Of a stretch of DNA of 64,000 bases, positions 55,475 through 64,000 are shown one piece after another. The notes below the pieces were generated by a model. It saw nothing but the letters and a program-made list of their open reading frames with translations, had not been told where the DNA came from and did no database searches. Numbering within the stretch: the stretch's first letter is position 1; each line of letters opens with the position of its first letter. The position numbers and the translations under genes are program-made. Source of the DNA: Acidobacteriota bacterium (lineage in GTDB: Bacteria; Acidobacteriota; Terriglobia; 2-12-FULL-54-10); NCBI GenBank assembly GCA_009691245.1, contig SHUM01000002.1:62001-126000 (forward strand), in the 5' to 3' direction.

Positions 55475-55538
55475 CCGGTCTATTCAAGCGCCCCCCGCCC
55501 GGGCAGCAGCCGGGAGCAAGCGACCGAGAGGAGCAATC

Positions 55539-56639
55539 ATGAATTTCTTTACGACATATTTCGGAAGGTTCCTCGGAATGCTCCGGCGCATCGCCGCAAG
55601 TTCGCCTGTCGAAGTACCGCTGTTCGGTCTGATGATGTTGGCTCTGATGTTGGGCATCGCTACGCCGAGGCGGTTGTTCGCGCAGGATGCGGCCACCGGT
55701 GCAGGCTCCAACGCTCCCGCCGCAACAGAAGCGATGCCACTTATCCGCGACGAGGAAGTGGTGTTAGCCGTGGGAAACATTAAGATCACCGCCGCGGAAT
55801 TCAAGGAAATATTAGGATCACTGCCACCGCAGTTCGCCGCGCTTTACGGCCAGATGGGCGCAAAGGCATTTGCCGAGCAGTACGCCAGCCTTCTGGGTCT
55901 CTCGCAGGAAGCCGAGAAGCGGGAGTTCGACAAGACCGACCAGTTTCGCCGCATGTTCGAGTTTGAGCGCCGAGTGGTATTGGCGCAGGTGATGGCCAAC
56001 CAGATAACCAGCACGGCCGGCTCGGTTAGCGACGAAGAGGTTAACTACTACTACACCACGCACGAATCCGAGTTTGAGCAGCTCAAAGTCCGGGGCATAT
56101 TTATTCCGGTAGTTACCTCGACGACTCGGGCCACGGTGAGCGCGGCCCCGCCCGGAACGCCGCGTACCGGAGCGAAGCCGCAGTATAACGAGCAGATGGG
56201 CCAACGGCGCGCCCTACAGATTCGTTCGCTGGTCATTAGCGGCATGGCCGACATGGCGGCTCTGGCCAAGACCGATTCCGATCATCCGACCTCCGCCAAA
56301 GGGGGAGACTTTGGCTTCGTGCGACGCGGCGAACTGCCGCCTGCTGTCTCCACCACGGTCTTCGGCATGCAGGTAAATCAGGTGAGCGCGCCGCTAAGAG
56401 ACAAGTCGGCGACGAAGGGCGGGTTCTACATTTTCCGCGTGGAGGCCAAGCGCTTGCAGCCGCTGGCCGAAGTGAAGGAAGGAATCCGCTCCTCGCTCAG
56501 CATGGAAAAGCTGAACACCTACCTATTGCAGATCCGCGAGAATTATCCGGTAACCTACCATCCCACTTTCTATAATGTTCTGGAGCCGGCCAAGCCAGCG
56601 GCCAGCACCGCGCCCGCTCCAGCGAGCGGTGGACGATAA
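55539..56639 (+). CDS. PpiC-type peptidylprolyl isomerase (SurA/PrsA-like)
   Basis: The product (366 residues) is a secreted parvulin-type prolyl isomerase and chaperone. A hydrophobic signal segment (VPLFGLMMLALMLGIA) is followed by an N-terminal SurA-like region (VVLAVGNIKITAAEFKEILG, then YASLLGLSQEAEKREFDKTD), a linker, and a parvulin domain with HPTSAKGGDFGFVRRGELPP and the closing GGFYIFRVEAKRLQPLAEVK. GAGAGGAG precedes the ATG. It probably helps fold outer-membrane proteins, of which the window encodes four large receptors. Confidence 0.88.
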   Translation: MNFFTTYFGRFLGMLRRIAASSPVEVPLFGLMMLALMLGIATPRRLFAQDAATGAGSNAPAATEAMPLIRDEEVVLAVGNIKITAAEFKEILGSLPPQFAALYGQMGAKAFAEQYASLLGLSQEAEKREFDKTDQFRRMFEFERRVVLAQVMANQITSTAGSVSDEEVNYYYTTHESEFEQLKVRGIFIPVVTSTTRATVSAAPPGTPRTGAKPQYNEQMGQRRALQIRSLVISGMADMAALAKTDSDHPTSAKGGDFGFVRRGELPPAVSTTVFGMQVNQVSAPLRDKSATKGGFYIFRVEAKRLQPLAEVKEGIRSSLSMEKLNTYLLQIRENYPVTYHPTFYNVLEPAKPAASTAPAPASGGR

Positions 56640-56970
56640 TTACCTTGAAGTTCCAGCAATCCGAAGCCAGTGTGGAAAACCCTGTGGAAATGCTCCCAAC
56701 GAGATACCGCAGTCGTTAACAATTGCGCCGCTTCGTGCGGTTTGCACCAATATTCAGCAATCGCCTATCGAGATTTTATCCATAAATTTGACAGTTACAT
56801 ACAGAAGACTATTGGACATTCGCCGATGATTTACTGGAGGTTGCAGCGGGTCGTAACCAGAGAGGTATTACCATTCACATAGATGATCAGCCGCCAAAGG
56901 CGTAGGCTGGCGGTACGGAGTCTTCCCAATAGAAATATATGACCGGCAATTGAAGTGATGAGAGTGGAGG
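56640..56970. other. Intergenic stretch without a recognised gene
   Basis: This 331-base gap lies between convergent genes. It is AT-richer than its neighbours. A TTGACA at 56788 has no good -10 partner and no gene downstream, and I see no terminator or repeat. Confidence 0.5.
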
Positions 56971-57417
56971 TTAGTACGCGCTCTTCTGGCCGGAGGGCAG
57001 CTTCATGGGGATGGTAATCTCCTGGGCGCTTTCCTTCAATTCATGCTGCTCCCCGTAGGTTTGATAGCCGCGAGCAATCACCTGAATCTTCACCGTCCCA
57101 CGGGGGATGTTGCTTAGCACCACCACGCCCTTCTGATTCGCTTTCGATTCCCAAGATACGCGCTTGTCTCGGCGTAGACGGCGGTCCACCTCGAAACGCA
57201 CCACAACGTGGGCATTGTAGATCGGCTTCTTGCTTTCCTGTTCCACCACCTGCACGGTCAAGCGGGTCGTCTTCTCTGTTTCCGGGGTCAACACCTCAGG
57301 CGACTGCTCATCGCGAGCCAGTGGCGTAGGATTTTGAGCTGCCGATCGTTGCGCGGGCAGCGCAGCCACCATGGCCAGCAAAGCCAAAAGAATCGTCGCT
57401 GTGATAGGCCTGCTCAT
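56971..57417 (-). CDS. Secreted carboxypeptidase-regulatory-like (Ig-fold) protein
   Basis: This 148-residue protein has a signal peptide (ITATILLALLAMVAALPAQ) and one immunoglobulin-like beta-sandwich of the carboxypeptidase-regulatory type: LTVQVVEQESKKPIYNAHVV, then ANQKGVVVLSNIPRGTVKIQ and VIARGYQTYGEQHEL. The fold matches the N-terminal domain of the Oar-like receptors, one of which starts 340 bases away in the opposite direction. It has no membrane barrel. The role is unknown, perhaps adhesion or scaffold. Confidence 0.7.
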   Translation of the reverse strand: MSRPITATILLALLAMVAALPAQRSAAQNPTPLARDEQSPEVLTPETEKTTRLTVQVVEQESKKPIYNAHVVVRFEVDRRLRRDKRVSWESKANQKGVVVLSNIPRGTVKIQVIARGYQTYGEQHELKESAQEITIPMKLPSGQKSAY

Positions 57418-57753
57418 CGCGTCCTCATCTAGTCGAAGGTAGTCCTAAAAATCCTCGCGTGCAATATGAGCAATTCTACCACAGCTCCCGGCAGCCAGCA
57501 TCCATCTATGGTGTCCATGAAGTTGGATGCAAGATCGTCTTGACACGCTGGGGACCCAGACCTATGATGTCTCTCAGGTGAGGGTGGCAGGTGGTGGGTC
57601 AGCGGCGGAATCGGCCTTCTAACGAATGCAATGCAGCGAACCCTACCATGGTGGATTCTCAATAGTATTGGGGTCGTAATCTAGTCAAGTCGCAGTTCGT
57701 TAGTACACGATAGTTGAACAAAGACAAGCTTTGATCACGAAAGAGGGGTCTCT
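57418..57753. other. Divergent intergenic region, no gene seen
   Basis: This 336-base region separates the small Ig-fold gene from the divergent receptor. It should hold promoters for both, but I see no convincing -35/-10 pair. Confidence 0.5.
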
Positions 57754-60700
57754 ATGAGCAAGAAGAACTCTGTTTGGTCGGGATTGTGCCTGCTGGTTTT
57801 GATGGCGCTGGTAGGAACGGGTATTGCGCAGGCACAAAACGTCGGCGCCATCTCTGGCAAGGTCACAGATACCTCCGGCGCGGTCATCCCCGGAGCGACC
57901 GTTGAGTTGCGCAATCTGGATACAGGTTCCTCGCGCACCGTTACCTCGGACGGGCAAGGCAACTACCGCGCGCCGGAAGTTCCCCTCGGCAGCTATCAGT
58001 TGGATGCCAGCTTCACCGGCTTCCAGAAAGTTCAGCGCACCGGCGTACAGATCACGCTGGGCCGCGACGCCACCATCGACTTCCAACTCTCAGTCGGCGA
58101 AGTGCAGGAAGTGGTAACGGTAACGGGCGACGCGCCGATGGTGGAGACCACCAAGGCGGACATGGGATCGCTGGTCACGCGTGAGCAGATCTCCGACCTG
58201 CCGCTGCGCTCGCGCGACTTCTCGCAGTTGATCACCATGCAGGCCGGCGCGGTGCAGTACCGCCACACCACGGGCAGCGACATCGCCGGCTACGGCGCGC
58301 GCATCTCGGTCAGCGGCGCGCGCACCAGCTCGAACAGCTTCACGCTCGACGGCGTGGACATCAACACGCCCAACCAGATGATCCCCTCCGGCGTCGACGG
58401 CGCGATGCTGGGGGTGGAAGCCATCCGCGAATTTAAGGTGCTGGGCAGCAACTACAGCGCGCAATACGGCCGCGCCGCCGGAGCGAACCTGCAGGCCGTC
58501 AGCCGCTCGGGCACCAACCTGTTGCACGGGTCGCTGTTCGAGTATCTGCGCAACGACAATCTCGACGCCGCCAAGTGGGAGACCAGCGCCTTCAAACTGA
58601 AGAAACCGGAGTTCAAGCGCAATCAATTTGGCGGCTCGGTCGGCGGACCGATCATCATGGACAAGACCCATTTCTTTACGACGTATGAAGGCGTACGCCA
58701 GGTCTTTCCCCGCTCGGAGGTCTCCGTGGTGCCCTCGACTATCGCGCGGCAGGGAGCGAACGTAAGTCCCGTGATCCGCCCCTATTTAAATCTGTGGCCG
58801 ACTCCAAATCTTACGGAACCCGCCACGGGCCTGGTGGCGGACTGGGCTAATAATGATATTCAGAAGATCAACGCCGACTACGTGAGCGGGCGCATCGATC
58901 ATCAATTACACGCCAACCACTCCATCTTCGGACGTTACACGATAGACGATTCCGGCCTGACCGACCCGGACACAATTCCGCTGTTCGGGGCCGATGCGCG
59001 CATTCGCAATCAATATATAACCCTGGAAGAGCGCAGCATCATTTCCCCAACCACGATCAACGCCGTGCGCCTGGGCTTCTCGCGCTCGGCGCAGTTCTCC
59101 GATATCTATGAGATCAATGCCCCGCCCGCGGCGCTGTCGTTCGTACAGGGCCGGCCCTTCGGCGGCATCTCCACCGGCAGCGGCGTTACGGGGTTGACCG
59201 GCTACTCCGGCAACGGCCCGCGCAACTACATCCTGAATATTTTTCAGGTCTATGACGACTTTACCTGGGAGCGCTCCAGCCATTCCATCAAGCTGGGATT
59301 CACTTACGAACATTTCGTGTTCAATCGCAAGGGCCTGTCCCGAGCGGGAGGCGCGTGGACCTTCGGCAACCTCACTTCTTTCCTGACCAACGGCACGCCC
59401 ACCCGTCTGCGCATCATGGGTCCGGAGCAGTTCGTCGATGCCCAAGGCCGCACGCTGCGCACCGATCCGTACCGGACGGCATTGCAGGACCTGCTCTCCG
59501 GATATTTTCAGGATGACTGGCGCGTGCGCACGAACCTGACGCTGAATCTCGGCGTGCGCTGGGAGATGACCACGGCAGGCAAGGAAAAGCACGGGCGGCT
59601 GGCCAATCTGCGCAACGCGCTCGATCCCTTCCCGACCGTGGGCGACCCGCTCTACGACAATCCCACGGCGGACAACTTCATGCCCCGCATCGGCTTCGCC
59701 TGGGACCCCACCGGCTCCGGCAAGACTTCCTTGCGCGGCGGCACGGGATTGTTCTATGAGCCTATCCTAGCCCGGCAATATCTGAACAGCATTGACCGCC
59801 AGCCGCCCTTCTGGGTGGATGTGGATGTGCGCACGGCCGACATCGCTCGCGTGAATGCATTTCCCAATCTGACCCCGGTGCTGGCCCAGTTGGCCACAGG
59901 CCCGCAGGCGCTGCACGTTACCGATTTCAATTTGAATAGCCCGTATATTTTCCAGTGGAACCTTGCCGTGCAGCACATGATGACGCGTACGTCGGTGGTG
60001 GAGCTTGGCTACACCGGCTCGCGCGGCGTGCATCTCTCCAGCCGCCAGGACCTGGCCGTGCCCGTGCCCGTCCGTCAGGCGGATGGCCGCTTGTTCTATA
60101 ATCCCAGCCGCAGTGCCATCTCGGACCTGCTGAACCCGAATTTCTCGCGCATGGAGTGGTATTCCACCGGCGCGAACTCGAAATATCACGGACTGCGCGC
60201 CTCCTTCCAGCAGCGCATGAGCAACGACCTGAACTTCCAGGCCAACTACACTTTCTCGAAGGCCATGGACAACTCCTCGACCACCATCAGCGGCGAAGTG
60301 GGCGACTCGACCATTCAGAACGCCTATGACATGATGGCAGACTATTCACTCGCCGATTTCTACGTGAAGCACAACTTCGTAACCAATTTCACCTACCAGC
60401 TTCCCATTGGCCAAGGTAAGAAGATTGCCGGAGGCATCGGCTCGTTGAGCAATGCCTTTATCGGCGGCTGGCAGATCGCCGGGGTTTTCTCGGCCATCAC
60501 CGGCACGCCGATGTCTGCCACCAGCAATAATCAACTCTCCCACACGCTGTTCGGCGGGGGCGTGCGGCCTGATCTGAAATCGGGTGGCGATAACAATCCG
60601 GTCTATGAATCCCCTGAGGTGCGCGCGGTCCCTGGATTGTTCTACTACGATCCCACCAATTTCGCCCCGCAGTCGGGCGGCCGGGCCGGCGCGCCGTCGG

Positions 60701-60969
60701 GCTACTACGGCAATCTGGGCCGCAACACCATCATCGGACCCGGCACCACCACGGTTGATTTTTCACTGATGAAGAATGCGGCGATAACTGAAGGCAAGAA
60801 CCTCCAGTTCCGCGCTGAGTTCTTCAATATGCTGAACCGCCCGAACTTCTCCCAGCCGAGCGCCCTCATCTTCGATTCGGCGGCGGCATTTGTGGCGGAA
60901 GCTGGTCGCATCTCGTCCACGGTCGGCTCGGCGCGGCAGATTCAGCTCGCGCTGCGCTTTACCTTCTAG
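57754..60969 (+). CDS. Oar-like TonB-dependent outer-membrane receptor
   Basis: The product (1071 residues) has a signal peptide (LCLLVLMALVGTGIAQAQ), a carboxypeptidase-regulatory-like domain (GAISGKVTDTSGAVIPGATV), a plug (MVETTKADMGSLVTREQISD, then LPLRSRDFSQLITMQAG), and a barrel ending in IQLALRFTF. It is the third receptor of this type in the window and is close in plan to the one at 29829. AGAGGGG precedes the ATG by about seven bases. It is followed by its own terminator. The substrate is unknown. Confidence 0.9.
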   Translation: MSKKNSVWSGLCLLVLMALVGTGIAQAQNVGAISGKVTDTSGAVIPGATVELRNLDTGSSRTVTSDGQGNYRAPEVPLGSYQLDASFTGFQKVQRTGVQITLGRDATIDFQLSVGEVQEVVTVTGDAPMVETTKADMGSLVTREQISDLPLRSRDFSQLITMQAGAVQYRHTTGSDIAGYGARISVSGARTSSNSFTLDGVDINTPNQMIPSGVDGAMLGVEAIREFKVLGSNYSAQYGRAAGANLQAVSRSGTNLLHGSLFEYLRNDNLDAAKWETSAFKLKKPEFKRNQFGGSVGGPIIMDKTHFFTTYEGVRQVFPRSEVSVVPSTIARQGANVSPVIRPYLNLWPTPNLTEPATGLVADWANNDIQKINADYVSGRIDHQLHANHSIFGRYTIDDSGLTDPDTIPLFGADARIRNQYITLEERSIISPTTINAVRLGFSRSAQFSDIYEINAPPAALSFVQGRPFGGISTGSGVTGLTGYSGNGPRNYILNIFQVYDDFTWERSSHSIKLGFTYEHFVFNRKGLSRAGGAWTFGNLTSFLTNGTPTRLRIMGPEQFVDAQGRTLRTDPYRTALQDLLSGYFQDDWRVRTNLTLNLGVRWEMTTAGKEKHGRLANLRNALDPFPTVGDPLYDNPTADNFMPRIGFAWDPTGSGKTSLRGGTGLFYEPILARQYLNSIDRQPPFWVDVDVRTADIARVNAFPNLTPVLAQLATGPQALHVTDFNLNSPYIFQWNLAVQHMMTRTSVVELGYTGSRGVHLSSRQDLAVPVPVRQADGRLFYNPSRSAISDLLNPNFSRMEWYSTGANSKYHGLRASFQQRMSNDLNFQANYTFSKAMDNSSTTISGEVGDSTIQNAYDMMADYSLADFYVKHNFVTNFTYQLPIGQGKKIAGGIGSLSNAFIGGWQIAGVFSAITGTPMSATSNNQLSHTLFGGGVRPDLKSGGDNNPVYESPEVRAVPGLFYYDPTNFAPQSGGRAGAPSGYYGNLGRNTIIGPGTTTVDFSLMKNAAITEGKNLQFRAEFFNMLNRPNFSQPSALIFDSAAAFVAEAGRISSTVGSARQIQLALRFTF

Positions 60970-61003
60970 CAACTGAAGCGGAACCAACTTTTCACTTTCA
61001 ACG

Positions 61004-61041
61004 GGCCCGGGGGCATTGCCTTCGGGCCTGTTTCTTGTTTT
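61004..61041 (+). terminator. Intrinsic terminator after the third Oar-like receptor
   Basis: GGCCCGGGGGC (61004-61014) pairs with GCCTTCGGGCC (61018-61028), including two wobble pairs, with a three-base loop and a T-rich tail. Confidence 0.75.
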
Positions 61042-61269
61042 ACTAGGCGCTCGGATTCACTTTCCCCTCGGAGCAGCTCCCCCCGAAATCGCGATTGGAG
61101 TAGTGTATTTGGTAGTCCCAGTACTACTGAGACTCCGGTTCCATTTGCATCCGCGCCGCGCGACTGCATACTGGCGCTTGATGGGACGCGAAGTGTGGCG
61201 CCGGTTCATTGATGTGGAGAATTGGCAATGGAAATGGCGGTCGGCAGGCTTGGGAAGGAAGCTGGCTTG

Positions 61270-62151
61270 ATGAAGATTCTGAACGCACCTCGCTACGCGG
61301 CCATGCTGGTCGCGCTCTACTTTGCGTTCGCATGGTGCGCGACTTCCTTGTTCGCGCATGGTGATCCTGGCGGGCAGATTGAGGCGGTAACCGCCGAACT
61401 CGCAGCCCATCCTGGCAACGCGCAACTTCATCTCAAGCGCGGCGAGCTGCACCGCAACGCGGAGTTCTTCCTGTTTGCCAATGACGATTTTGATCGCGTC
61501 GAGAAGATTGATCCTTCCATCACCTTGGTCCACCTGGCCCGCGCGAGGAACTACCTCGGCTGGCGGAAGCCCGCGCCGGGCCTGGAATCCATCGAGCGCT
61601 ATTTAGTCACCGAGCCGCCCGACGCGCTGGCCGCCGAGGCGCATGAAGTTCACGGCAAGCTGCTGGCCGCTCTCCACCGTTCGCTGGAAGCCGCCGCCGC
61701 GTTTACTCTCGCCATTGAACGTTCCTCCTCGCCTTCGCCTGATCTGTTTATGGAGCGCTTCGGCGCGTACCAGTCCGCGGGATCGGCTCATCTCGACGCG
61801 GCGCTGCGCAGCCTCGACCAAGGCATTGCGCGGCTTGGCCCCATCGTCAGCCTGATGCAGCCGGCTCTCGAGATGGAGTTGCTCTTGCACCGCTTCGACG
61901 CCGCGCTCGCCCGCGTGAACCAAATCGCCGCCACCATGCCGCGTCCGGAAACCTGGGTTGCGCGCCGTGGCGAGATACTCATGCAGGCTGGTCGCGCCAC
62001 GGAAGCGCAGGCGGCGTTTCAACAGTCTTTAGTCAAGATCGAATTGCTGCCGGCGCGCCATCGCGCCACGCCGGCGACTCAACAACTCGAAAAGGAAGTT
62101 CGTAGCAAGCTGAACGCGCTGGAAGAATCGACGATCGCGGCAAGCAACTAA
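61270..62151 (+). CDS. Secreted TPR-like repeat protein
   Basis: The product (293 residues) has a signal segment (YAAMLVALYFAFAWCATSLF) and then alpha-helical TPR-like repeats such as AHPGNAQLHLKRGELHRNAE, ALLAALHRSLEAAAAFTLAI and AGRATEAQAAFQQSLVK. TPR arrays bind proteins; no enzyme domain is seen. ATG 61270 follows GGAAG; longer readings from 61222 are possible. The next gene starts 44 bases downstream on the same strand, so the pair may be an operon with the phosphatase-like gene. Confidence 0.75.
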   Translation: MKILNAPRYAAMLVALYFAFAWCATSLFAHGDPGGQIEAVTAELAAHPGNAQLHLKRGELHRNAEFFLFANDDFDRVEKIDPSITLVHLARARNYLGWRKPAPGLESIERYLVTEPPDALAAEAHEVHGKLLAALHRSLEAAAAFTLAIERSSSPSPDLFMERFGAYQSAGSAHLDAALRSLDQGIARLGPIVSLMQPALEMELLLHRFDAALARVNQIAATMPRPETWVARRGEILMQAGRATEAQAAFQQSLVKIELLPARHRATPATQQLEKEVRSKLNALEESTIAASN

Positions 62152-62195
62152 CGGGGACGGCGCTGCCGCTTCATATTGTTTGAGGAGAAGTAATC

Positions 62196-64000
62196 ATGCA
62201 TTCCATAAGCACTGCACCGCGCCACAAACGCTCCGCCATCCTGCTGCTGGTGGCGCTCGCCCTGCTGACCGCGGGGCCGCTCGACGCCGCCAGTCTCACG
62301 CGCGGGCCTTACCTGCAAATCAGCACGCAGACCAGCATGGTGGTGCGCTGGCGCAGCGATGTGGCAACGAATAGCCGCGTGCGTTACGGCACCGCGCCCG
62401 GTTCGCTGACGTCCACACTGGACAACGCCTCCTCGGTAACCGAGCACGAGATCACTCTGGCCGGACTTTCACCGAACACCACGTACTGGTATTCCGTCGG
62501 CTCCACCACGTAGACGCTGGCCTCGGGCAACGATACCTTTTTCCTGACCGCGCCCTCCACCGGCAAGCCCACCCGCGTGTGGATACTGGGCGACGCCGGC
62601 ACGCTCACCGCCGGCCAGCAGAATGTGCGCAATGCCTACGACCGCTTCACCGGTTCGCGCCACACCGACCTCTGGTTGATGTTGGGCGATAACGCTTACA
62701 ACACCGGCACCGACGCGGAGTTTCAAGCGGCCGTGTTCAACATGTACCCCCAGATGCTGCGCAAGAGCGCACTGTGGTCCACGCGCGGCAATCATGAAAG
62801 CGCGACGTCGGGCGGAGTGCCTGTCTACTACAACATCTTCAGCATGCCCACCGCTGCTCAGGCCGGCGGAATGTCCTCGGGCACCGAGGCATACTATTCA
62901 TTCGACTACGGCGACATCCACTTCATTTGTCTGGACTCCTACGGCAGCAGCCGCGCGGCAGGCTCGGCGATGCTGAACTGGCTGCAAGGCGACATTAATT
63001 CCACTACCAAGACGTGGATCATCGCCTTCTGGCATCATCCGCCGTATAGCAAAGGCTCGCACAATTCCGACACGGAAGCCGAGCTGATCGAGATGCGTCA
63101 GAACGCTTTGCCCATACTTGAGGCGGGCGGCGTTGATCTGGTCCTGGGCGGGCACAGCCACTCCTACGAACGCAGCTTCCTGCTCGACGGGCACTACGGA
63201 CTGTCGGGCACGCTGATCCCGGCGATGAAGAAGGACGCCGGCAGCGGACGTCCTGGCGGCGCCGGCTCGTACAAGAAACTCTCGCCCAACCCGCAAGCTC
63301 CCAACGCGGGCGCGGTCTATGCCGTGGCGGGCAGCTCCGGCCAGGCCACCGGCGGCACGCTGAATCACCCGGCGATGTTCATCTCTCTGAACAACATGGG
63401 CTCGATGGTGCTGGACGTCGACGGCAACACCATGCACGTGAAATATCTGCGCGACACCGGCGCGATCGACGACTACTTCACCATGCAGAAGGTCTCACTC
63501 GGCAACACCGTGCCGCCGAGCATCACCACGACTTCCGTTCCTGACGCCATCACCAACACGCCCTACTCGGCTTCCTTCGCCGCTGACGGCGATCAGCCCA
63601 TCGTGTGGTCGCAAATAGCGGACGCGCTGCCTCCGGGCATGATCTTCCACCCGACCGGCACGTATTACGGGACGCCGACCGCGGCGGGGACATACAACTT
63701 CACGGTGCAGGCTTTGAACGTCGCGCCGGCCGATACACAGGCCATCACGCACGTCGTCGTATCCGCTACACCAGGCGCTCCTGTTTCGCTGGGAGCCACG
63801 GCCGTCTCCGCCAGCCAGATCAATCTCGCCTGGACCGACACCGCCGGCAACGAAACCGGCTTCAAGATCGAACGCTCCACCGACGGCGTGAACTTCACCG
63901 AGATCACTACGGTGGGCGCCAACGTAACGGCGTACTCGAATACGGGACTGAACGCTTCCACGCAGTACACCTACCGCGTGCGAGCGTATAACGTCGCCGG
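62196..64000 (+). pseudogene. Purple-acid-phosphatase-like protein with in-frame TAG, 3' cut
   Basis: The frame encodes a secreted metallophosphoesterase. It starts with a signal peptide (ILLLVALALLTAGPLDAAS) and an N-terminal fibronectin-like domain (SLTRGPYLQISTQTSMVVRW). A TAG at 62511-62513 interrupts it after YWYSVGSTT. The same frame continues with TLASGNDTFFLTAP and all metallophosphoesterase motifs: GDAG, LMLGDNAY, TRGNHES, WHHPPYS and GGHSHSYERS. Then follow a putative Ig domain (VPDAITNTPYSASFAADGDQ) and a fibronectin type III domain that runs off the window end. Glutamine (CAG) is the expected residue at the TAG. GAGGAG precedes the ATG. As written, only a 105-residue fragment without active site would be made. 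Confidence 0.78.

Overview
The window is GC-rich, densely coding DNA, most likely from an Acidobacteriota genome or metagenome bin (Solibacter/Bryobacter-like). This rests on gene content, not on a marker gene. It holds three very long Oar-type TonB-dependent receptors, each with an N-terminal carboxypeptidase-regulatory fold, plus many secreted amidohydrolases and hydrolases, a UbiD decarboxylase, and many families of palindromic intergenic repeats. No rRNA, tRNA, CRISPR array, insertion sequence or phage module was recognised.

Layout. 1-5.5 kb: the 3' end of nuoN, a PaaK-like CoA ligase, then a housekeeping operon xseB-ispA-tlyA-nadK closed by a strong terminator. 5.6-20.3 kb: a large Oar-like receptor with its own sigma70 promoter, a secreted amidohydrolase with a Mop protein in front, a frameshifted geranylgeranyl-reductase-like flavoprotein, a TAXI-like solute-binding protein, two related YtcJ-like amidohydrolases, an M15 peptidase, and a UbiD decarboxylase divergent from a LysR regulator with a consensus LysR box between them. 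21.7-24 kb: an AT-richer DNA methyltransferase/nuclease pair in which both genes are broken. 24.1-26.9 kb: a siderophore receptor behind two iron-box-like palindromes. 27-34.5 kb: an expanded pyrE, and an Oar-like receptor flanked by two secreted alpha/beta hydrolases. 34.6-43.2 kb: msrB, selB, an O-antigen ligase-like protein, a methyltransferase, topA and dprA. 43.4-47.4 kb: an Abi-like HEPN gene broken by a stop codon, an ACMSD-like amidohydrolase, a GAF protein and a GT2 glycosyltransferase. 47.5-56.6 kb: an RND efflux pair, a GlcG/HbpS protein, TauE/SafE, a CDF transporter and a PpiC-type isomerase. 56.9-64 kb: a third Oar-like receptor, a TPR protein and a purple-acid-phosphatase-like protein broken by a stop codon and cut by the window end.

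Two themes stand out. First, at least seven genes take their stop codon, and sometimes their last residues, from the outer end of a palindromic repeat (pyrE, two alpha/beta hydrolases, selB, the O-antigen ligase, the RND permease and the CDF transporter). pyrE also carries repeat-derived sequence inside its reading frame. Second, five otherwise coherent genes are interrupted: three by a single in-frame TAG (methyltransferase, Abi-like HEPN gene, phosphatase) and two by a frameshift (flavoprotein, nuclease). TAG also serves as the ordinary stop of many intact genes, so decay or sequence error is a better explanation than recoding. The defence-type genes seen here are all disrupted.
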